From JACVRN01 sp963715565 (GTDB lineage: Bacteria; Acidobacteriota; Blastocatellia; Pyrinomonadales; Pyrinomonadaceae): a DNA stretch of 64,000 nucleotides. The position numbers and the translations under genes are program-made. Shown one piece after another: positions 8,874 to 17,129 of the stretch. The stretch covers positions 3,596,001 through 3,660,000 of the forward strand of contig OY970256.1 of assembly GCA_963715565.1 (NCBI GenBank), read 5' to 3'. The notes beneath the pieces were generated by a model. That model worked only from the letters and a program-made list of their open reading frames with translations. It was not told where the DNA came from and did no database searches. The first letter of the stretch is position 1, and every line of letters starts with the position of its first letter.

Positions 8874-8971
8874 GTCAAAAAGCAATGATGAATACAAAGT
8901 GCAAAGTGCAAAATTAAAGAGGCTCTTTCTTTTCATTCTGCATTTTGCATTCTGACTTTTGCATTGCTTTA
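8874..8971. repeat. word hairpin (GCAAAGTGCAAAATT type)
   Basis: The left arm runs through AAGCAATGATGAATACAAAG and GTGCAAAGTGCAAAATTAAAG; the right arm reads CTTTCTTTTCATTCTGCATT then TTGCATTGCTT. It begins 12 bases upstream of the prmC start codon. Confidence 0.82.
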
Positions 8972-9127
8972 CTTCCCTCTTCTTTTGCCCTTTTCACTTT
9001 TGCCTCTTATAATACGCTGCAATCGTCACGCGCGAACAGACCGGCTCGGAAATCCCGGCTCTTTTATCAGGGCCGTTTGCTTTTGTCTTTAGCGCGTGCC
9101 GTCTGAGTGGACAAGGAGGTAGGGAAA

Positions 9128-9364
9128 GTGAAAGCTGAGCTTCATATAGAAGGTATGCACTGCGACTCTTGCGCCGTGGACATCAAGGAGACTTTGGAGG
9201 AAACGGCGGGCGTCGAATCTGCCGACGTGACCTTCAAGCGCAAGACCGCCATCGTGGATTTCGACCCGGAGACCGTGCAGCAAAGCACGCTTCTCAAAAA
9301 GATTCAGGACTTAGGTTACACCGCGACCGTTTCAGGTGAACCGCAAAGCGAGGTGGGAGCATGA
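9128..9364 (+). CDS. heavy-metal-associated (HMA) domain protein
   Basis: I start at GTG 9128, which has an AAGGAGG site at the right spacing; an in-frame GTG at 9107 lacks one. The 78-residue product is a single HMA fold with the metal-binding motif GMHCDSC near the N-terminus and the typical beta-alpha-beta pattern ending KIQDLGYTATV. Proteins of this kind carry Cu(I) or similar soft metals to P-type ATPases or sensors; no such ATPase is in the window. The stop overlaps the next start (ATGA), indicating translational coupling to the following small gene. Confidence 0.92.
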   Translation: MKAELHIEGMHCDSCAVDIKETLEETAGVESADVTFKRKTAIVDFDPETVQQSTLLKKIQDLGYTATVSGEPQSEVGA

Positions 9365-9618
9365 GCGAACAGGGCGAGAAAAAAGCTACAGAGGGCGGTC
9401 CGGTTGACGACCGTGGGACAGATCAAACAGAAGCGCGTGCGCTCTTGAAAAAGCTGCGCGACAACGGCTTTGACGAAAGCGACGAGAAGTTGGCCGTCGC
9501 GCTTGGCCGCCCCGTCGAACAGGTCTCGGCGTGGACACAAGGAGCGGAGCCCGTGGACGACGACGTCGTCATGAAAGCGCGCGGGATTGCCAAGGACAGA
9601 AATATAGAGATCGAATAA
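9361..9618 (+). CDS. small acidic hypothetical protein coupled to HMA protein
   Basis: The 85-residue product overlaps the HMA gene by four bases (ATGA), so the two are probably made together. It is rich in Glu and Asp and contains a possible helix-turn-helix-like stretch (DEKLAVALGRPVEQVSAW), reminiscent of a short DNA-binding or protein-interaction helix pair. No cysteine or histidine cluster is present, so it is unlikely to bind metal itself. I do not recognise the family. Confidence 0.75.
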   Translation: MSEQGEKKATEGGPVDDRGTDQTEARALLKKLRDNGFDESDEKLAVALGRPVEQVSAWTQGAEPVDDDVVMKARGIAKDRNIEIE

Positions 9619-9750
9619 AGAATTTTGGATTTGCGATTTTAGATTTTCGATTGGAAGCGGACTAAAGATTTAAAGCTTAATTAGATTTCAAATCTTTGAT
9701 TTGTCCTTCTCCAATCGAAAATCGCAAATCTAAAATCGAAAATTCTTCTT
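9618..9750. repeat. word hairpin (GATTTTCGATTGGAAG type)
   Basis: The left arm AAGAATTTTGGATTTGCGAT and GATTTTCGATTGGA pair with CCAATCGAAAATCGCAAATC and AAAATCGAAAATTCTT. The arm starts at the upstream stop codon and ends 6 bases before cysE. A close relative is at 59455-59560. Confidence 0.85.
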
Positions 9751-9756
9751 CCTGAG

Positions 9757-10671
9757 ATGGACGCGAAGCTTAAACGGGCCACGGAGGAGCTGGTTGAATC
9801 CTACACGGCGGGTGGGACCAAGATTCATCATCTTGATCGCCAGCCTCTGCCGTCGCACGCCGAGATTGTGCGCGTGCTGGTGACGACGCACGAGCTGCTG
9901 TTTCCGGGCTACATAGGCGCGCAGGGGTTGACGGGCGAGAGCCTCAGGCTTCACGTCGAAGCTCGCATGACGTGGCTTTACGAGGTGATGACCGAGCAGA
10001 TTCATCGCTCCTTCGTGCAGGGCGCGGAACAAGGCGAAAGATGCACTGTCTCGAACACGGAGGCTGCTGATTGTGCGTCTGAATTTCTGGCGGAGCTGCC
10101 GCGCCTGCGCGAGTTGCTTGCCACGGACGTTGAGGCCGCTTATGAAGGCGACCCTGCGGCCACTTCCTTTGACGAGATCATCTTCAGCTACCCGAGCATC
10201 TACGCCGTGATGGTCTACAGGCTGGCGCACGTGCTCTATAAAATGCGCGTCCCGCTCATCCCACGCATCATGACCGAGCACGCGCATCACCGCACGGGCA
10301 TAGACATACACCCCGGCACGGAAATCGGCACACACTTCTTTATAGACCACGGCACGGGCGTAGTCATCGGCGGCACTGCCGTCATAGGCAATCACGTCAA
10401 GCTCTATCAGGGCGTAACCCTGGGCGCGTTCAGCTTTGACAAGGACGCTTCCGGCGAGCTTGTGCGCAACACCAAGCGACACCCGACCATTGAAGACGAC
10501 GTGGTTATCTATGCGGGCGCGACTATTCTCGGCGGCGAAACCGTCATCGGGCGCGGGAGCGTCATCGGCGGCAACGTCTGGCTCACGCATTCCGTCCCGC
10601 CCGGCACGCGCGTCCTACAGGATTCCCCGAACCTGCGCATCATCACCCCGGACCAGCGTGCCGCGTCTTAA
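9757..10671 (+). CDS. cysE: serine O-acetyltransferase
   Basis: The enzyme acetylates L-serine with acetyl-CoA to O-acetylserine, the precursor of cysteine. The 304-residue protein has an N-terminal helical domain and a C-terminal left-handed beta-helix of hexapeptide repeats (IDIHPGTEIGTHFFIDHGTGVVIGGTAVIGN), with the active-site His pair in that segment. Its long N-terminal part resembles the plasmid/EpsC-like long type. It is followed by an unrelated membrane gene and is likely transcribed alone. Feedback inhibition by cysteine is known for the family but cannot be judged here. Confidence 0.93.
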   Translation: MDAKLKRATEELVESYTAGGTKIHHLDRQPLPSHAEIVRVLVTTHELLFPGYIGAQGLTGESLRLHVEARMTWLYEVMTEQIHRSFVQGAEQGERCTVSNTEAADCASEFLAELPRLRELLATDVEAAYEGDPAATSFDEIIFSYPSIYAVMVYRLAHVLYKMRVPLIPRIMTEHAHHRTGIDIHPGTEIGTHFFIDHGTGVVIGGTAVIGNHVKLYQGVTLGAFSFDKDASGELVRNTKRHPTIEDDVVIYAGATILGGETVIGRGSVIGGNVWLTHSVPPGTRVLQDSPNLRIITPDQRAAS

Positions 10672-10734
10672 AATTCAGGAAGAAGGATGAGTAACTTTGG
10701 AACCGCGCGTTGATTAGAAATATCTTTTGAGTAC

Positions 10735-10830
10735 AAAGGTAGTACTTCTCGTTTCTCCCGTAGCAACGGAACCCCCGGGCCAAATGGCTTGGGGGTTTCG
10801 GGCTTTAAGGGGGCGAGAGTTAAACATGGT
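10735..10830 (+). other. structured-looking leader before a membrane gene
   Basis: The stretch contains a strong hairpin with arms AACCCCC and GGGGGTT around GGGCCAAATGGCTT. No uridine run follows it, so it is not a clear terminator. It could be a terminator remnant for cysE or a regulatory leader for the downstream gene. I recognise no known riboswitch core. Confidence 0.3.
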
Positions 10831-10857
10831 TGGCCTCGGAAGGAGATGCACCTCGTT

Positions 10858-11226
10858 ATGAGTGCTCTTTATCAAAGCCTTTTGCTCTTCTTTTTGAATG
10901 CTCTGGATGCGCAGTTGACGCTTCTCTGGGTGCGCGGAAATCATGCGACCGAAGGCAACGGCTTGATGGCGCGTCTATTGGAGATGGGCGACGCTCCCTT
11001 CCTTGGTGTTAAATTCGCTATCGGAGCATTCGCGGCCATAGTGCTCTATCGTTGCTCTTATCTTCCGCTCGCGCGTCACGGCCTCAAAGTGGTCCTTGGT
11101 CTCTACGTCGCGCTGATGGTCATACACGCGGCCACAGCCGCCTCCGCCATGGGCTATCAAGCGCCCGAAACCGTCATGGCCTTTCTGCAAAGTCTGCCCC
11201 ACACCGCGCTCACCCTCTTTTCCTGA
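10858..11226 (+). CDS. small membrane protein, DUF5658-like
   Basis: The product has about three transmembrane helices and the N-terminal pattern FFLNALDAQLTLLWVR then ATEGNGLMARLLE, which resembles the DUF5658 family of uncharacterised bacterial membrane proteins. I choose ATG 10858 because the AAGGAG site lies 12 bases upstream; the ATG at 10846 abuts that site. Role is unknown. It stands alone on the plus strand. Confidence 0.75.
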   Translation: MSALYQSLLLFFLNALDAQLTLLWVRGNHATEGNGLMARLLEMGDAPFLGVKFAIGAFAAIVLYRCSYLPLARHGLKVVLGLYVALMVIHAATAASAMGYQAPETVMAFLQSLPHTALTLFS

Positions 11227-11270
11227 AACTTTTTGCCTTCGCTGACGGAATCTAAATATCAGAGAAAATT

Positions 11271-11300
11271 GTAGGGGCAGGGACAAGTCCTCTGCCCTAC
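11271..11300. repeat. GTAGGGGCAG palindrome, copy 2
   Basis: It is nearly identical to the copy at 2191-2221, with one base missing in the right arm (CTGCCCTAC). It sits in the intergenic gap before the HtrA gene. Confidence 0.85.
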
Positions 11301-11524
11301 TGTTATTCCAAACTATTTCCGGCAAATTACGTTTAAGAAGGCGTCCAAAGCCGGGTCGCGCAGAGGTGTCGCTTCCGAGTCCTCCTTCGGAGGCTTTGAG
11401 CGCAACGCGCAACAGGGGCGGGGCATCAAAAAGTCCAGCCACTTAAGTCAAGGCTTTGCGCTCTCTTCAGTTTGCGCCAGCCTCGTTTGAAAAAGCAGAG
11501 AAATCATGAGGTAAGAAATAAGCC

Positions 11525-12688
11525 ATGTATAAAATCTCCGCCCGACAGATTCTTGTCATCGCGTTGCTTTCGGCGCTTTTTGCCGCCGGAGCGGTCGCCG
11601 TTTTTGACCGCTGGAGCAATCGCATTCAGCCCAAGACCACTGCCTACACGGAAACCGCGCCCGAAGGCATCACAGATCCTTCCGTCGTCTCAGATGAAAA
11701 GAACAACATAGAAGTTTACAAGGCCATCTCGCCCGGCGTAGCCAACATCTCCACGACCTCTTTGCGTCGCGACATGTTCGGCATGGTCCAGGAGGGCGAG
11801 GGCTCTGGCTCTGGCTCCGTGATTGATGAACAGGGCCACATCCTGACCAACTATCACGTCGTCGAGGGCGCACAGAAATTGAGCGTCAGCTTTGGCGGCG
11901 ACAAGACCTACACGGCGCGCGTCATCGGCGGAGACCCGGACACGGACCTCGCCGTCATCAAGGTAGACGCCCCGCGCGAGGAACTGCGCATTATTCCCTT
12001 CGGCAATTCCGACCAGCTCACAGTGGGCCAGAAAGTCTTAGCCATCGGCAACCCGTTCGGCCTCGACCGCACGCTGACGACGGGCGTCATCAGCGGTCTG
12101 CAACGCCCCCTTCGCGCGCGCAACAATCGCCCCATAGAAGGCGCGATTCAAACCGACGCTTCGATTAATCCGGGCAACTCCGGCGGGCCGCTGCTGGATT
12201 CGCACGGGCGCATGATCGGCATCAACTCGCAGATACTTTCGCCGTCGGGCGCTTCCGCTGGCGTAGGCTTCGCCATTCCCGTCAACATCGCCAAGCGCAT
12301 TGTTCCGCAGTTGATTGAAACCGGAACGGTGCGCCGCCCGCGTCTTGGCGTCAACACCCGCGCCGTCAAAGACCTGCGCGATCAGGTGCGCCTGCCCGTT
12401 CAGGACGGCCTGATTATCTTGCAGGTGGTGCAGGGCAGCCCCGCTTCCGCTGGCGGCTTGCGCGGTCTCGTGCAGACGGACGACGGCGAAGTGGAGCTTG
12501 GCGACATCATCATTTCAGTTGATGGACAAGCCATGACCACCACTGATGATCTTTACCGCGCGCTCGACAAGCGGCAGATAGGCGACACTATTCAGGTGGA
12601 AGTCTTCCGCAACAATCGCCGCACGACCGTGCCCGTGCGCCTGACAGAGTTTCAGGACCAGCAACGCCGCACGCCCGTCCGACGATAA
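11525..12688 (+). CDS. HtrA/DegP-type trypsin-like serine protease
   Basis: This envelope protease degrades or refolds damaged proteins. The 387-residue product has one N-terminal membrane anchor or signal segment (about residues 8-27), a trypsin-like domain with catalytic triad His111 (LTNYHVV), Asp141 (DPDTDLAV) and Ser219 (NPGNSGGPL), and one C-terminal PDZ domain (about 275-375). One PDZ and an uncleaved anchor resemble DegS-type members. It is likely periplasmic, tethered to the inner membrane. The gene appears monocistronic and ends just before a word hairpin. Confidence 0.95.
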   Translation: MYKISARQILVIALLSALFAAGAVAVFDRWSNRIQPKTTAYTETAPEGITDPSVVSDEKNNIEVYKAISPGVANISTTSLRRDMFGMVQEGEGSGSGSVIDEQGHILTNYHVVEGAQKLSVSFGGDKTYTARVIGGDPDTDLAVIKVDAPREELRIIPFGNSDQLTVGQKVLAIGNPFGLDRTLTTGVISGLQRPLRARNNRPIEGAIQTDASINPGNSGGPLLDSHGRMIGINSQILSPSGASAGVGFAIPVNIAKRIVPQLIETGTVRRPRLGVNTRAVKDLRDQVRLPVQDGLIILQVVQGSPASAGGLRGLVQTDDGEVELGDIIISVDGQAMTTTDDLYRALDKRQIGDTIQVEVFRNNRRTTVPVRLTEFQDQQRRTPVRR

Positions 12689-12695
12689 AGCAGTT

Positions 12696-12768
12696 GTCAG
12701 AGGCTGGAGGTTAGAGGTCAGTGAAATTGTTTTTACCAACCTCTAACCTCTGACCTCTAGCCTCTTTT
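12696..12768. repeat. word hairpin (TCAGAGGCTGGAGGTTAGAGG type)
   Basis: Arms AGAGGCTGGAGGTTAGAGGT and ACCTCTAACCTCTGACCTCT pair, with an extra TAGCCTCT word. It fills the gap between the protease stop and the next start (12772). It uses the same words as the hairpin at 7918-8003. Confidence 0.87.
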
Positions 12769-12771
12769 TCA

Positions 12772-13014
12772 ATGATTGAGATAGAACACTTCGTCAACGC
12801 GGGCTACGGGTGGATGTGTAAGCATTGCGCGGCTGGTGATGAAGAATCAGGCGCGGCTTCGGACAGGGGCCGCGCGCGTTTTTTTATGGAAGGCGAGGCC
12901 GAGCAGAAAGAGCCCGCGCTTTCCACGCCCGCGCTCGCACGCTGGCGCGACGCTTCGCGCCAAACGCTCTACTGCCCGCGCTGCGGTGTTGAAGAGATGG
13001 TGAGCAAAGCTTGA
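12772..13014 (+). CDS. small zinc-ribbon-like hypothetical protein
   Basis: The 80-residue product has two Cys pairs, CKHC near residue 16 and CPRC near residue 68, consistent with one zinc-binding site joining the ends of the chain. The middle is Ala/Glu/Arg-rich and probably flexible. The gene starts 4 bases after a word hairpin and its stop codon touches the end of a MITE-like element. No family name comes to mind, and no partner is suggested by the neighbours. Confidence 0.65.
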   Translation: MIEIEHFVNAGYGWMCKHCAAGDEESGAASDRGRARFFMEGEAEQKEPALSTPALARWRDASRQTLYCPRCGVEEMVSKA

Positions 13015-13213
13015 GAAGCAGAAAAGTCCCGTAGGGACTGAATGTTTATAGTTAAGTGTCATCAATCAGGAATCAAGCTCCGTAGGAGCGTCATGTCATA
13101 GACGAAGAACATGCCGCTCCTACGGAGCTTGTTATATTTTATCGTCTGTCAGCTATAAACATCTGCGCTCCTACGGAGCTAAACGAATGACAGGGGCTTT
13201 TCAAACAGCTTCT
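13014..13213. repeat. MITE-like element, intact copy
   Basis: The roughly 200-bp element has three GCTCC(T/G)ACGGAGC-type palindromes and related TATAAACAT blocks arranged symmetrically. Its right end CTTTTCAAACAGCTTCT matches, in inverted form, the left end of the element at 55143. The left end AGAAGCAGAAAAG is a slightly shortened version. It encodes nothing and so resembles a non-autonomous mobile repeat. Confidence 0.8.
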
Positions 13214-13232
13214 CGCGTATCCGAAATCTTTT

Positions 13233-13925
13233 TCAAGACGCGCCCAGCAATTTTCTCAATTCGGCGACGCGCGTTTCCGGCGCGCCGTAACGCTCGCGAT
13301 AATCTTCGAGGCTGCGGTTGATAACGTCCATCGCTTCGTCGCGCCCGTACACGTCCGTAATCTCCACCCGTCGCGGAGCTTCCTCGGGCAACTGCTTGTA
13401 GCTCAAAAAATAGTGCTTGAGGCGGTCAACCAATCCCTTCGGGCATTCGCTCAGTTCCGTGATATTACCGTAGACGACATCCGCTTCGAGGACGGCGATG
13501 ATTTTGTCGTCGGCCTCTTTGCCGTCAATCATGCGCAGGCCCCCTATGGGTTTGGCGCGCACGAAAAAGTCTCCGTGCGTAAAAGTCTTTTCCGTCAGCA
13601 CGCAGATGTCCATAGGGTCGCCGTCGCCCTTGATGCCTTCAAGCCCCGTGCGCTCGCAGCAAAGCTGTCCGACACGATCTCCGCAGTAGGTCTGCGGGAT
13701 AAAGCCGTAGAGCGTCGGGCAGAAGCTGGAAAAACGCTGCGGGCGATCCACGCGCAAGTGTCCTGAAGCTTTGTCCAGCTCGTATTTGACCGTGTCGGTC
13801 GGCACAATCTCTATGTAAGCGTTGAGGACATTGGGCGAGTCTTTGCCCGGCGTGACGCCGTGCCACGGATGAGCCTGAAAAAGAATCTCCAACAGCTTGT
13901 GCAGCTCCGCGTCGTGCGTGGTCAT
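13233..13925 (-). CDS. ppa: inorganic pyrophosphatase, family I
   Basis: The enzyme hydrolyses pyrophosphate to phosphate in the cytosol, pulling biosynthetic reactions forward. The 230-residue protein shows the metal-binding signature DGDPMDICVL and the substrate-binding YGFIPQTYCGD region. It is longer than bacterial hexameric enzymes and closer in length to the eukaryote-like branch of the family. I start at 13925 because an AAAGGAAG site precedes that ATG. The gene stands alone on the minus strand, facing a MITE-like element. Confidence 0.93.
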   Translation of the reverse strand: MTTHDAELHKLLEILFQAHPWHGVTPGKDSPNVLNAYIEIVPTDTVKYELDKASGHLRVDRPQRFSSFCPTLYGFIPQTYCGDRVGQLCCERTGLEGIKGDGDPMDICVLTEKTFTHGDFFVRAKPIGGLRMIDGKEADDKIIAVLEADVVYGNITELSECPKGLVDRLKHYFLSYKQLPEEAPRRVEITDVYGRDEAMDVINRSLEDYRERYGAPETRVAELRKLLGAS

Positions 13926-14200
13926 AAACTTCCTTTCAACAGCAGGAATCAACTTTCAAAATCGCTTCGCTGTGGCGTGCGACGATTCTATTTCAACCCT
14001 GCATCCTTTCCCAAATACTCAGGTCGCAGAAAAAGCGCGCCGACTCTTGGAAGCATTCGGCCTAGATGTCCCCGGAACATTTACCCGGCGCGGCCTCTCA
14101 GTGCTAAAATCATCCTGCCTCGTGAACCGTATGGTTAAGTATAAAAGTCGGGCCGCGTACATTGACGACCCGGCCTCTGCGAAAATCCGACTAGAGTTTT

Positions 14201-15283
14201 ATGTCTGCTACTACCACCACACATGCTGTTGCTGAAAAGACGGAAGCTGGCGCTATCTCTTTACGCTGGATCATAGGCGCGCGTGACGACCTGGTCTGGT
14301 TCATAGGCTCTGTCGTGACGAGCTACGCGCTTCTGGTGCTCTACGTGACGGGACTCGTCCCGCTGGTCTGGATGGTCGCGGCGTGGGCCATCTTGATTGA
14401 CGCGCCGCACGTCTTCGGCACTTTCTCGCGCACCTACTTTGACCGCGCCGAACGTCGCGAGCGCAAACGCTTGCTCCTGGGCTCTCTAATCTTTTTCGTC
14501 GTCGGTCCCTTGATGGTCTTGATGGGCGCGAGCCTCATTTTCTTTTTCGTCGCGGCGCTCTGGGCCTACTACCATCTGGTCAAGCAGCACTACGGCTTCA
14601 TGGTGCTCTACAAAAAAAAGAACAACGATCTGGCCCCGTTGGATAACGCGCTCGACCGCATCTTTCTGATGCTCGCTTTTACTTATCCGTTCGTGCGGTT
14701 CGTCGCGGGTGATGCCGAAGCCATGACGCGCGTGCCCGCGTCGCTACGCTTTGCTGCGGGTGGGCTGGAAAAGATTTTGCTCTTTGCGACCATCTGTGTG
14801 ACGCTCGCATGGCTCGGCAGACAGGTCCAGCGCGCCCTTCAGGGCCAGCCCCTCGACGTTCCAAAATATTTGCTCCTCGCAGCCGCTATCCCTATGCACT
14901 GGATTGTGCTGCTGACGCCGATGCCGCACAAGCCTATTGCCCTCGTCGCCATCTTAACCATCTATCACAACTTCCAGTACCACCGCCTGATCTGGTTTCA
15001 CAACAAAAAATATACGCGCGATGCTGGTGGGCGTGAGCGACACGGCGCGGCGGAGTTAATCAGCCGTCGTCTCATCTACTACATACTCTTCGGCGTCCTC
15101 TTCGGTCTCTGGTATCAAGGGCCGCGACAGTTCATCATCGCGCCCTGGCGCGAGAAGACCATGATGACGGAACTGCTCGCCTCCTTCCTCTGGGGTTACG
15201 CGTTTATACACTACTACCTAGATTCCAAAATCTGGCGCGTGCGCCGCGACCCTTCGGTCGGCAAGGCGCTCAATATGAGCTGA
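14201..15283 (+). CDS. multi-pass membrane protein with conserved histidines
   Basis: The 360-residue protein has about eight transmembrane helices and several histidine-containing motifs at membrane edges: DAPHVFGTFSRTY, YYHLVKQHYG, YHNFQYHRLIWFH and FIHYYLDSKIWRVRRDP. Such histidine clusters recall diiron membrane enzymes (desaturase, hydroxylase or carotenoid-cleavage types), but the spacing does not match a family I can name. A bidirectional terminator follows. Enzyme activity is only an inference. Confidence 0.6.
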   Translation: MSATTTTHAVAEKTEAGAISLRWIIGARDDLVWFIGSVVTSYALLVLYVTGLVPLVWMVAAWAILIDAPHVFGTFSRTYFDRAERRERKRLLLGSLIFFVVGPLMVLMGASLIFFFVAALWAYYHLVKQHYGFMVLYKKKNNDLAPLDNALDRIFLMLAFTYPFVRFVAGDAEAMTRVPASLRFAAGGLEKILLFATICVTLAWLGRQVQRALQGQPLDVPKYLLLAAAIPMHWIVLLTPMPHKPIALVAILTIYHNFQYHRLIWFHNKKYTRDAGGRERHGAAELISRRLIYYILFGVLFGLWYQGPRQFIIAPWREKTMMTELLASFLWGYAFIHYYLDSKIWRVRRDPSVGKALNMS

Positions 15284-15331
15284 GCGTGCAGAGAGAGACA
15301 CAAGCCTCCAACAAAATCTTTCTTTAAAATA

Positions 15332-15372
15332 CGAAAGAGCCGCACTCGCCACTAGTGCGGCTCTTTCGCTTG
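15332..15372. terminator. bidirectional intrinsic terminator
   Basis: A perfect 15-bp stem (CGAAAGAGCCGCACT / AGTGCGGCTCTTTCG) with a 7-base loop lies between two convergent genes. Confidence 0.88.
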
Positions 15373-15435
15373 TTCTCACTCGAAGCTCGCGCCCTCGTGA
15401 GAAATTAAAACGGGTTCTCTCTCTTAACCTCTTAA

Positions 15436-15711
15436 CTACTTCTTCTTGTTTCTCTCCGTCACGGCCTTCAGTGCCTGAAACGTCGGCGGCCACAGGCCGA
15501 CAAAGATGGCTGCGTCCTTTTTGCCCGAAAGAAAGAGCGCGATAGACGCTCCTATGGAGCCCAGCGTCAGTATGTGAAACAGGCTCACGCCCGTCGCGTC
15601 TGTGGTCGTTTCGTCAATCGTCTTCAGCATGGCCGCAGCAACGTCCTTGTTCTGCCCGCCCGTGCCCGTTATATTCTCCTCCATGCGTGTCGCGGCTACA
15701 GCTTGTGCCAT
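15436..15711 (-). CDS. small membrane protein of unknown function
   Basis: The 91-residue product has a polar N-terminal half (about 1-40) and two short hydrophobic stretches (about 43-60 and 66-78), ending in a basic tail (ERNKKK). A GGAGG site seven bases upstream supports the start. A 32-residue membrane peptide gene lies 43 bases upstream on the same strand, and the CarH-like regulator diverges beyond it. It may therefore be under that regulator's control. I do not recognise the family. Confidence 0.7.
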   Translation of the reverse strand: MAQAVAATRMEENITGTGGQNKDVAAAMLKTIDETTTDATGVSLFHILTLGSIGASIALFLSGKKDAAIFVGLWPPTFQALKAVTERNKKK

Positions 15712-15754
15712 TACAATCTCCTCCCTGGTTCGTAGTTACATGTTCGGTGAAGAC

Positions 15755-15853
15755 TCACGCCCGCGCCTTCAAAAGCACCACACCGAAAAGAAGCGCGAGC
15801 GCCACCCCGGTAATCAAATAGCCCTTGATGATTTTCCCTCTTGTTCGGCGCAT
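15755..15853 (-). CDS. 32-residue single-helix membrane peptide
   Basis: The short frame reads a basic N-terminus (MRRTRGKIIKG), a hydrophobic helix of about 18 residues and a short basic end (LLKARA). This is the classic layout of a small inner-membrane peptide. A GAGAGG-like site lies about 11 bases upstream. It sits between the CarH-like regulator (divergent) and the 91-residue membrane protein. No homologue is known to me, so coding status rests on composition and position. Confidence 0.5.
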   Translation of the reverse strand: MRRTRGKIIKGYLITGVALALLFGVVLLKARA

Positions 15854-16019
15854 CTGTGGTTACCCTCTCTTGACTGGATGAAGATAACAAAATCGCTCAA
15901 AGCGTTCATCACAAACCTGTGGCGAAATTCGAGCTTTTCCTTGTACGTCATCTATTTGCCGGAAAAATCTATTAACAGGAGGCGACCCGCAGCGGTCTTA
16001 ATATCCGCTAAAAGCGTTC

Positions 16020-16895
16020 ATGACTGAGGAGAGCATCAATTTCCTGACCACGCGCCAACTGGCGCGCCGTTGGCAGGTCAGCGAGGCGACGATCAAGCGC
16101 TGGGCCGACGCCGGTCGTCTTCATCCGGCGCGCACCCTTGGCGGTCATCGCCGCTTTGCGCTCTCCGAAGTCCTCAGATTTCAGAACGCGCACGGTCTGG
16201 ACATACACCGCGACGCGCGCCAATCAGCCGCGCTCGCTCACGCTCGAATCGACGAGCATAAGGAGGCGTTCGACCCCGCATCACAATTCTTTGAGGCGAT
16301 TAACCAGGGACACGAGGCCGCCGCCACGGCCACCCTGCTCGGCTCATACTTAAACGGCGTGCCGCTCGTGGAGATTCTGGGCGGGACGGTCACAGCGGCT
16401 ATGCATCGCGTGGGCGATTTGTGGCAATGCGGCGAGCTGACTGTAGCCGACGAACATCTGGCAACACAGATCGCGACGCGTGCGATTGAATCACTCCGCG
16501 ACGGGCTGCGTCGCGCAAGCATGGATGAGCGACGCGCCCTTGTGTGCGCCGTCGAAGACGAGCTGCACGAGATAGCAGTGCTCTGCGTAGAGCTTCTACT
16601 GGAAGAGACAGGCTGGAGCGTAAAGAACATGGGAGCCAACACGCCCTTCTACGCGCTCAACGATGCGCTCAGGAAGCATCGTCCCCAACTCATCTGCATT
16701 TCCTCGACCGCCAACATGGCCCTGAGCCGCAACGCCCGCGAGTACGAAGAGTTCCGCGCCGCCGCACGCACCGCGAAAGCAACAGTCGTGCTCGGCGGCG
16801 AAGGCTTCCGCGACCCCACCATCCGCCACAGATTCCCGGCAGACCTCCACGCAGAGAATTTCCGAGACCTTCTGCTGTTCCTTCAGGAAAAATAG
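16020..16895 (+). CDS. MerR-type regulator with B12-binding domain (CarH/LitR-like)
   Basis: The 291-residue protein joins an N-terminal MerR/excisionase-type helix-turn-helix (about residues 8-48, TRQLARRWQVSEATIKRW) to a four-helix cap and a cobalamin-binding Rossmann domain. Trp135, Glu145 and His146 form the Wx9EH motif (spacing +10, +11) known from the adenosylcobalamin photoreceptor CarH. His183 in the ELHEIA segment matches the lower axial ligand position. CarH tetramers repress in the dark and are broken by light. The likely operator lies in the 166-base gap before the divergent membrane peptides. No carotenoid genes are in the window, so the target is unknown. A clear ribosome site is missing. 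Confidence 0.85.
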   Translation: MTEESINFLTTRQLARRWQVSEATIKRWADAGRLHPARTLGGHRRFALSEVLRFQNAHGLDIHRDARQSAALAHARIDEHKEAFDPASQFFEAINQGHEAAATATLLGSYLNGVPLVEILGGTVTAAMHRVGDLWQCGELTVADEHLATQIATRAIESLRDGLRRASMDERRALVCAVEDELHEIAVLCVELLLEETGWSVKNMGANTPFYALNDALRKHRPQLICISSTANMALSRNAREYEEFRAAARTAKATVVLGGEGFRDPTIRHRFPADLHAENFRDLLLFLQEK

Positions 16896-17129
16896 AGACG
16901 TTAAAAATCGATTAGCGTTAGAGATGATTTTGAGAGGGCGTGGCTACCGGCCTGCACCAGCTCAGCACGGCGCAGGCTATTTGCAGGTTCGCTCATAAAA
17001 TGAAAAGAATTTCGCACATACATTGCAAAACCCAGTGGGTCTTTTGTGCATAACTTGTAAAATCACAGATGTAAGTCAGCAGATAATAGGCGGCACGCTT
17101 CTGGTAATGTAGAGGGACAAACAAAAATC
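16896..17129. other. intergenic boundary of the signalling island
   Basis: No gene or clear repeat is visible. Base composition falls here from GC-rich (a 60-base sample at 16681 is 39/60 GC) to AT-rich (17161 is 23/60), marking the edge of the island that follows. Confidence 0.5.

Noticed and set aside
13897..14235. 112-residue plus-strand frame upstream of the membrane protein gene
   Set aside because: It overlaps the pyrophosphatase start, has a Cys/His-rich nonsense-like end and no family features; the real gene starts at 14201 in another frame.
14201..15283. Assignment as Brp/Blh-type beta-carotene oxygenase because of histidines and the nearby CarH-like gene
   Set aside because: The histidine spacing does not match that family as I know it, so only a general membrane-protein call is kept.
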